DNA from: a virus
Direction: 5' to 3' (one strand)
Length of the DNA stretch: 64,000 nt
IMG/VR virus record: IMGVR_UViG_3300035183_001163
Coordinates: 1 to 64,000 of that record
In this document: one piece after another, positions 61,700-64,000 of the stretch
Position numbering within the stretch: position 1 is the stretch's first letter
How the letters are laid out: each line of letters starts with the position of its first letter
The notes under the pieces: generated by a model
Told to the model about the DNA's origin: nothing
The model's input: only the letters and a program-made list of their open reading frames with translations
The model's database searches: none
Program-made: the position numbers and the translations under genes

Positions 61700-62779
61700 G
61701 TGGCGGTCCCCACCATCTCGTCGCTCTCCCCGACGTCGGGCGTGACCGGCGGCCGCTTTCTCGTCGTCGTCCAGGGGTCCAACTTCCAGCTCCCCGCCGC
61801 GCCGCCGGCGACCGGCCCCGCTCCGAAGCCCCCGGCGAGCGTTCGCGCGTGGCTCGTCGCCGCGGGCGGCGCGCTCACCGAGGTCGAGCGCGTCGACGTC
61901 GTCTCCGCGACCCAGCTCCACGTGCTCGTCCCGTCGCACGACCCGGGCGTGGTGGGCCTCCGCGTCGACAACGTCGACGCCGGCGGCGCGACCATCCCCG
62001 GCGAGACGGTCACGCTGCCCGCCGCGCTCACGCTTCGGCGCCCGATGCTCTCCGGCGAGAGCCTCAGCGCGGAGCGCATCCTCGCTCGCGTCGTCCGAAC
62101 GTTGCTCCGCGCGCTCAAGCGCGAGGTCATGGAGAACGTCTCCGTGACCGTGCACACCGACTTCGACGCGACGCCTGCGGATGGGTTGAACACCATCGAG
62201 ATTGCGGAGCTGCCGTCGCTCGTCCTCGTCGGCCCGCAGCTCACGCTCAACCGCTTCTACAGCTCCAACGTGCCGCGCCAGGTCACCGTCCCCGGCGGCT
62301 TCGCGACGCTGCGGCCGGCGCGGTGTGTCGACGTCGGCTTCAACCTGCTCGGGGCGTCGGAGAGCGTCATCGAGCTGCTCAACATCGAGCAGGAGGTGGC
62401 GGCGTTTTTCGAGCGCAACCCCTACCTGTACGTACAGCGGGACCCCGCCGACGCGAGCGCGGGGCGCGTCCGGTACGAGCTGGCCCTCACGAGCGACCCC
62501 CAGACGGGCAACACGCCGAACGAATCGAACGTGCGGCAGTTCTCCGGCGCCATCGTCGTCCGCGGTGTCGACCTCGACGACCCTGACATGGTCGTGCGCC
62601 GGACGGCTCCCATCGAGGAGGTCGTGCTGACCCCGGGAACGGCTACGCCGGGCACCGGAGCTGGTGGCGATGTGCTCGTGGGTGATGGTACAACGGACCC
62701 TGTCACGGGCGGGCCGCTCCCCTGGCCGGTGTATCTCTCGCCGGGCATCTACCAGCTCGCTCTCGCCGAGGAGGCATAG
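61700..62779 (+). CDS. Tail-terminator-region protein with IPT/TIG domain
   Basis: 359 residues from GTG 61700. Residues 1-105 are an Ig-like IPT/TIG domain (VPTISSLSPTSGVTGGRFLV then VVQGSNF). The following part (RRPMLSGESLSAERILARVV, GLNTIEIAELPSLVLVGPQL, NRFYSSNVPR, INIE-type strands and VRYELALTSDPQTGNTPN) fits a tail terminator or tube-associated protein. An Ig domain at this position suggests virion surface exposure. Confidence 0.6.
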   Translation: MAVPTISSLSPTSGVTGGRFLVVVQGSNFQLPAAPPATGPAPKPPASVRAWLVAAGGALTEVERVDVVSATQLHVLVPSHDPGVVGLRVDNVDAGGATIPGETVTLPAALTLRRPMLSGESLSAERILARVVRTLLRALKREVMENVSVTVHTDFDATPADGLNTIEIAELPSLVLVGPQLTLNRFYSSNVPRQVTVPGGFATLRPARCVDVGFNLLGASESVIELLNIEQEVAAFFERNPYLYVQRDPADASAGRVRYELALTSDPQTGNTPNESNVRQFSGAIVVRGVDLDDPDMVVRRTAPIEEVVLTPGTATPGTGAGGDVLVGDGTTDPVTGGPLPWPVYLSPGIYQLALAEEA

Positions 62780-62782
62780 GCC

Positions 62783-63070
62783 ATGTCGCTCACCGTCAAG
62801 AACAAGTCGCGCACCCTCTTCACGCTCAACCTGCCCGCCGGCCTCGACTACGAGGAGCGGCCGGACTGCGCGCCGAAGGAGGCGACGTACGCGCTCCTGG
62901 CGACGACGCCGGATGGCGACGTCGGCGTGAAGGAGGTCGTGAAGACGCTCCCCGCCGCGCTGACGTGGCTCGCCGGCGAGACGAAGGTGAAGCTGCCCGT
63001 CGCGCTCGGGCTCATCCCCGAGTTCAAGCGAGCATGTGACGCTGGCATCTTGGTTGTGGTACAGTCCTGA
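62783..63070 (+). CDS. Unknown small protein between terminator and sheath
   Basis: 95 residues. SLTVKNKSRTLFTLNLPAGL, VKEVVKTLPAALTWLAGETK, ALGLIPEFKRACDAGILVVV: a small beta/alpha protein. Many myoviruses carry a gene of this size here. Confidence 0.6.
   Translation: MSLTVKNKSRTLFTLNLPAGLDYEERPDCAPKEATYALLATTPDGDVGVKEVVKTLPAALTWLAGETKVKLPVALGLIPEFKRACDAGILVVVQS
63057..63065 (+). promoter_or_regulatory. Extended -10 element for the tail sheath gene
   Basis: TGG-TACAGT, identical to the element before the 32967 gene, here followed by a 55-base leader with CCGAGGAACC before ATG 63121. It overlaps the end of the preceding gene. Confidence 0.5.
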
Positions 63071-63120
63071 CCGCAACCTACGACCAATAGGGACTCTCTC
63101 ACCGCCCCGAGGAACCGAAC

Positions 63121-64000
63121 ATGGCTCAGACCCTTCTCTCGTCCAAGGTCGTCATCCAGGAAGAGGAGCCGCAGCTCAGGCAGATTGCCGGGGTGCCGAC
63201 CGCCATCACGGCCTTCGCGGGCGTGACGGAGAAGGGACCCATCGGCACCGCGAAGCTGGTCCAGTCGCCGGCGGAGTACAAGCGCCTCTACGGCGGGTAC
63301 ACCGCGAACGGTGAGGTGGCCCAGGCGGTGGACGGGTTCTTCCAGAACGGCGGCAAGCAGGCGTACATCTCCCGCGTCGTCCACCTGACCGACCCGTCGC
63401 TCCTCTCCTCGAAGACGAGCGCCGCCGCTCTCGCGACCCTGCTCACCGCGCTCACGGCGGCGAGCGCGGGTTACAGCGAGGGCTCGCTGGCCCAGCCCTT
63501 CGACCTGGAGCCCGGGGACACGCTCGTCGTCGCCATCGACGGCGGCGCGCCGGCCACCGCGACGTTCAACGCCACCGCGCCGTCGCGCGAGAGCGCCGCG
63601 GAAAACTTCGCGCTGGTGAACGGTGACACGCTGCTCATCAGCATCAACGGCGGCCCGGTCCAGACCATCACCTTCACCACGAGCATGTTCGCCGCCATCG
63701 GCGCGGCGACGGCGGAGGAGGTCGCGGCGGCCATCAACGGCCAGCTCCAGGGTGGCAAGGCCACCGTGACGAGCGCCGGAACGAAGGTCACCATCGCCAC
63801 CGACAAGCGCGGCACCGGCGCGACCATCAACATCAGCGGCGGCACGGCGAACGCGGGCAAGCTCGCGTTCACCACCGGCGCGCTCGCGGGGACGGGCAAC
63901 GTCGCGGACATCGACGCCGTGACCGTCTCCGAGGTCGAGGCCGTCGTGGAGGCCGCCGTCGCCGGCTGCGCCGTCACGAGCGTCTCCGGCAAGGTCCGCA
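63121..64000 (+). CDS. Contractile tail sheath protein (3' end outside window)
   Basis: 293 residues visible. SSKVVIQEEEPQLRQIAGVP, ITAFAGVTEKGPIGTAKLVQ, SPAEYKRLYGGYTANGEVAQ and AVDGFFQNGGKQAYISRVVH form the N-terminal sheath domain. From about residue 120 there is an inserted beta-rich domain containing two GDTLxxxIDGG-type units (PGDTLVVAIDGGAPATATFN and NGDTLLISINGGPVQTITFT). The protein contracts around the tube during infection and identifies the phage as a myovirus. Confidence 0.9.
   Translation, partial: MAQTLLSSKVVIQEEEPQLRQIAGVPTAITAFAGVTEKGPIGTAKLVQSPAEYKRLYGGYTANGEVAQAVDGFFQNGGKQAYISRVVHLTDPSLLSSKTSAAALATLLTALTAASAGYSEGSLAQPFDLEPGDTLVVAIDGGAPATATFNATAPSRESAAENFALVNGDTLLISINGGPVQTITFTTSMFAAIGAATAEEVAAAINGQLQGGKATVTSAGTKVTIATDKRGTGATINISGGTANAGKLAFTTGALAGTGNVADIDAVTVSEVEAVVEAAVAGCAVTSVSGKVR

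Overview
The window is a stretch of a high-GC (about two-thirds G+C by eye) double-stranded DNA phage genome, packed with short, mostly plus-strand genes that overlap by 4 bases (ATGA/GTGA). A large terminase, portal, Mu F-like head protein, XkdF-like prohead protease, HK97-type capsid, neck proteins and a contractile tail sheath identify it as a myovirus. The host cannot be named from the sequence. The base composition, the TANNNT -10 elements and many apparently leaderless genes point to a high-GC bacterium; actinobacteria, myxobacteria and Deinococcus-like hosts all fit.

Region 1 (1-10.2 kb) is nucleotide metabolism and DNA hypermodification: a MazG-like pyrophosphohydrolase, dihydrofolate reductase, an SbcC/Rad50-like ATPase, then folE, a ParB-like gene, two tandem DpdA-like transglycosylases, a glutamine-amidotransferase/QueC fusion, queD and queE. 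Together these could make preQ0 from GTP, insert it into phage DNA and convert it to an archaeosine-like base. Region 2 (10.2-14.9 kb) holds a LysM endolysin, several unknowns, a DUF1599/Nmad1-like gene and an S-adenosylmethionine decarboxylase. Region 3 (14.8-17.6 kb) is a minus-strand island of seven small genes including membrane proteins.

Region 4 (17.7-30.1 kb) runs from an HTH/coiled-coil protein (candidate small terminase) through a KGG-motif protein and small cysteine-rich proteins into a long array of 80-190-residue ORFs, many with a winged-helix-like C-terminal pattern. Region 5 (30.1-41.5 kb) has the large terminase, a peptidyl-tRNA-hydrolase-like gene, two odd tRNA-like genes, and virion surface proteins, including a 1,227-residue protein with about 28 copies of a 21-residue repeat. 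Region 6 (41.6-49.3 kb) contains small transcription units, three headed by a near-identical promoter and 5' UTR hairpin (a fourth copy lies at 26.0 kb), a collagen-like lipoprotein and an amidase endolysin. Region 7 (49.3-64 kb) is the head, neck and tail module, ending inside the tail sheath gene.

Two promoter classes are visible. Class A has TTGCAA, a 16-17 bp spacer and a TAAGCT-like -10, with a structured leader and AAGGAG. Class B is an (often extended) -10, TGNTANNNT, placed 6-7 bases before the start codon, implying leaderless mRNAs. No stretch over 300 bases lacks a gene. No polymerase, helicase, integrase, CRISPR or insertion sequence was found.
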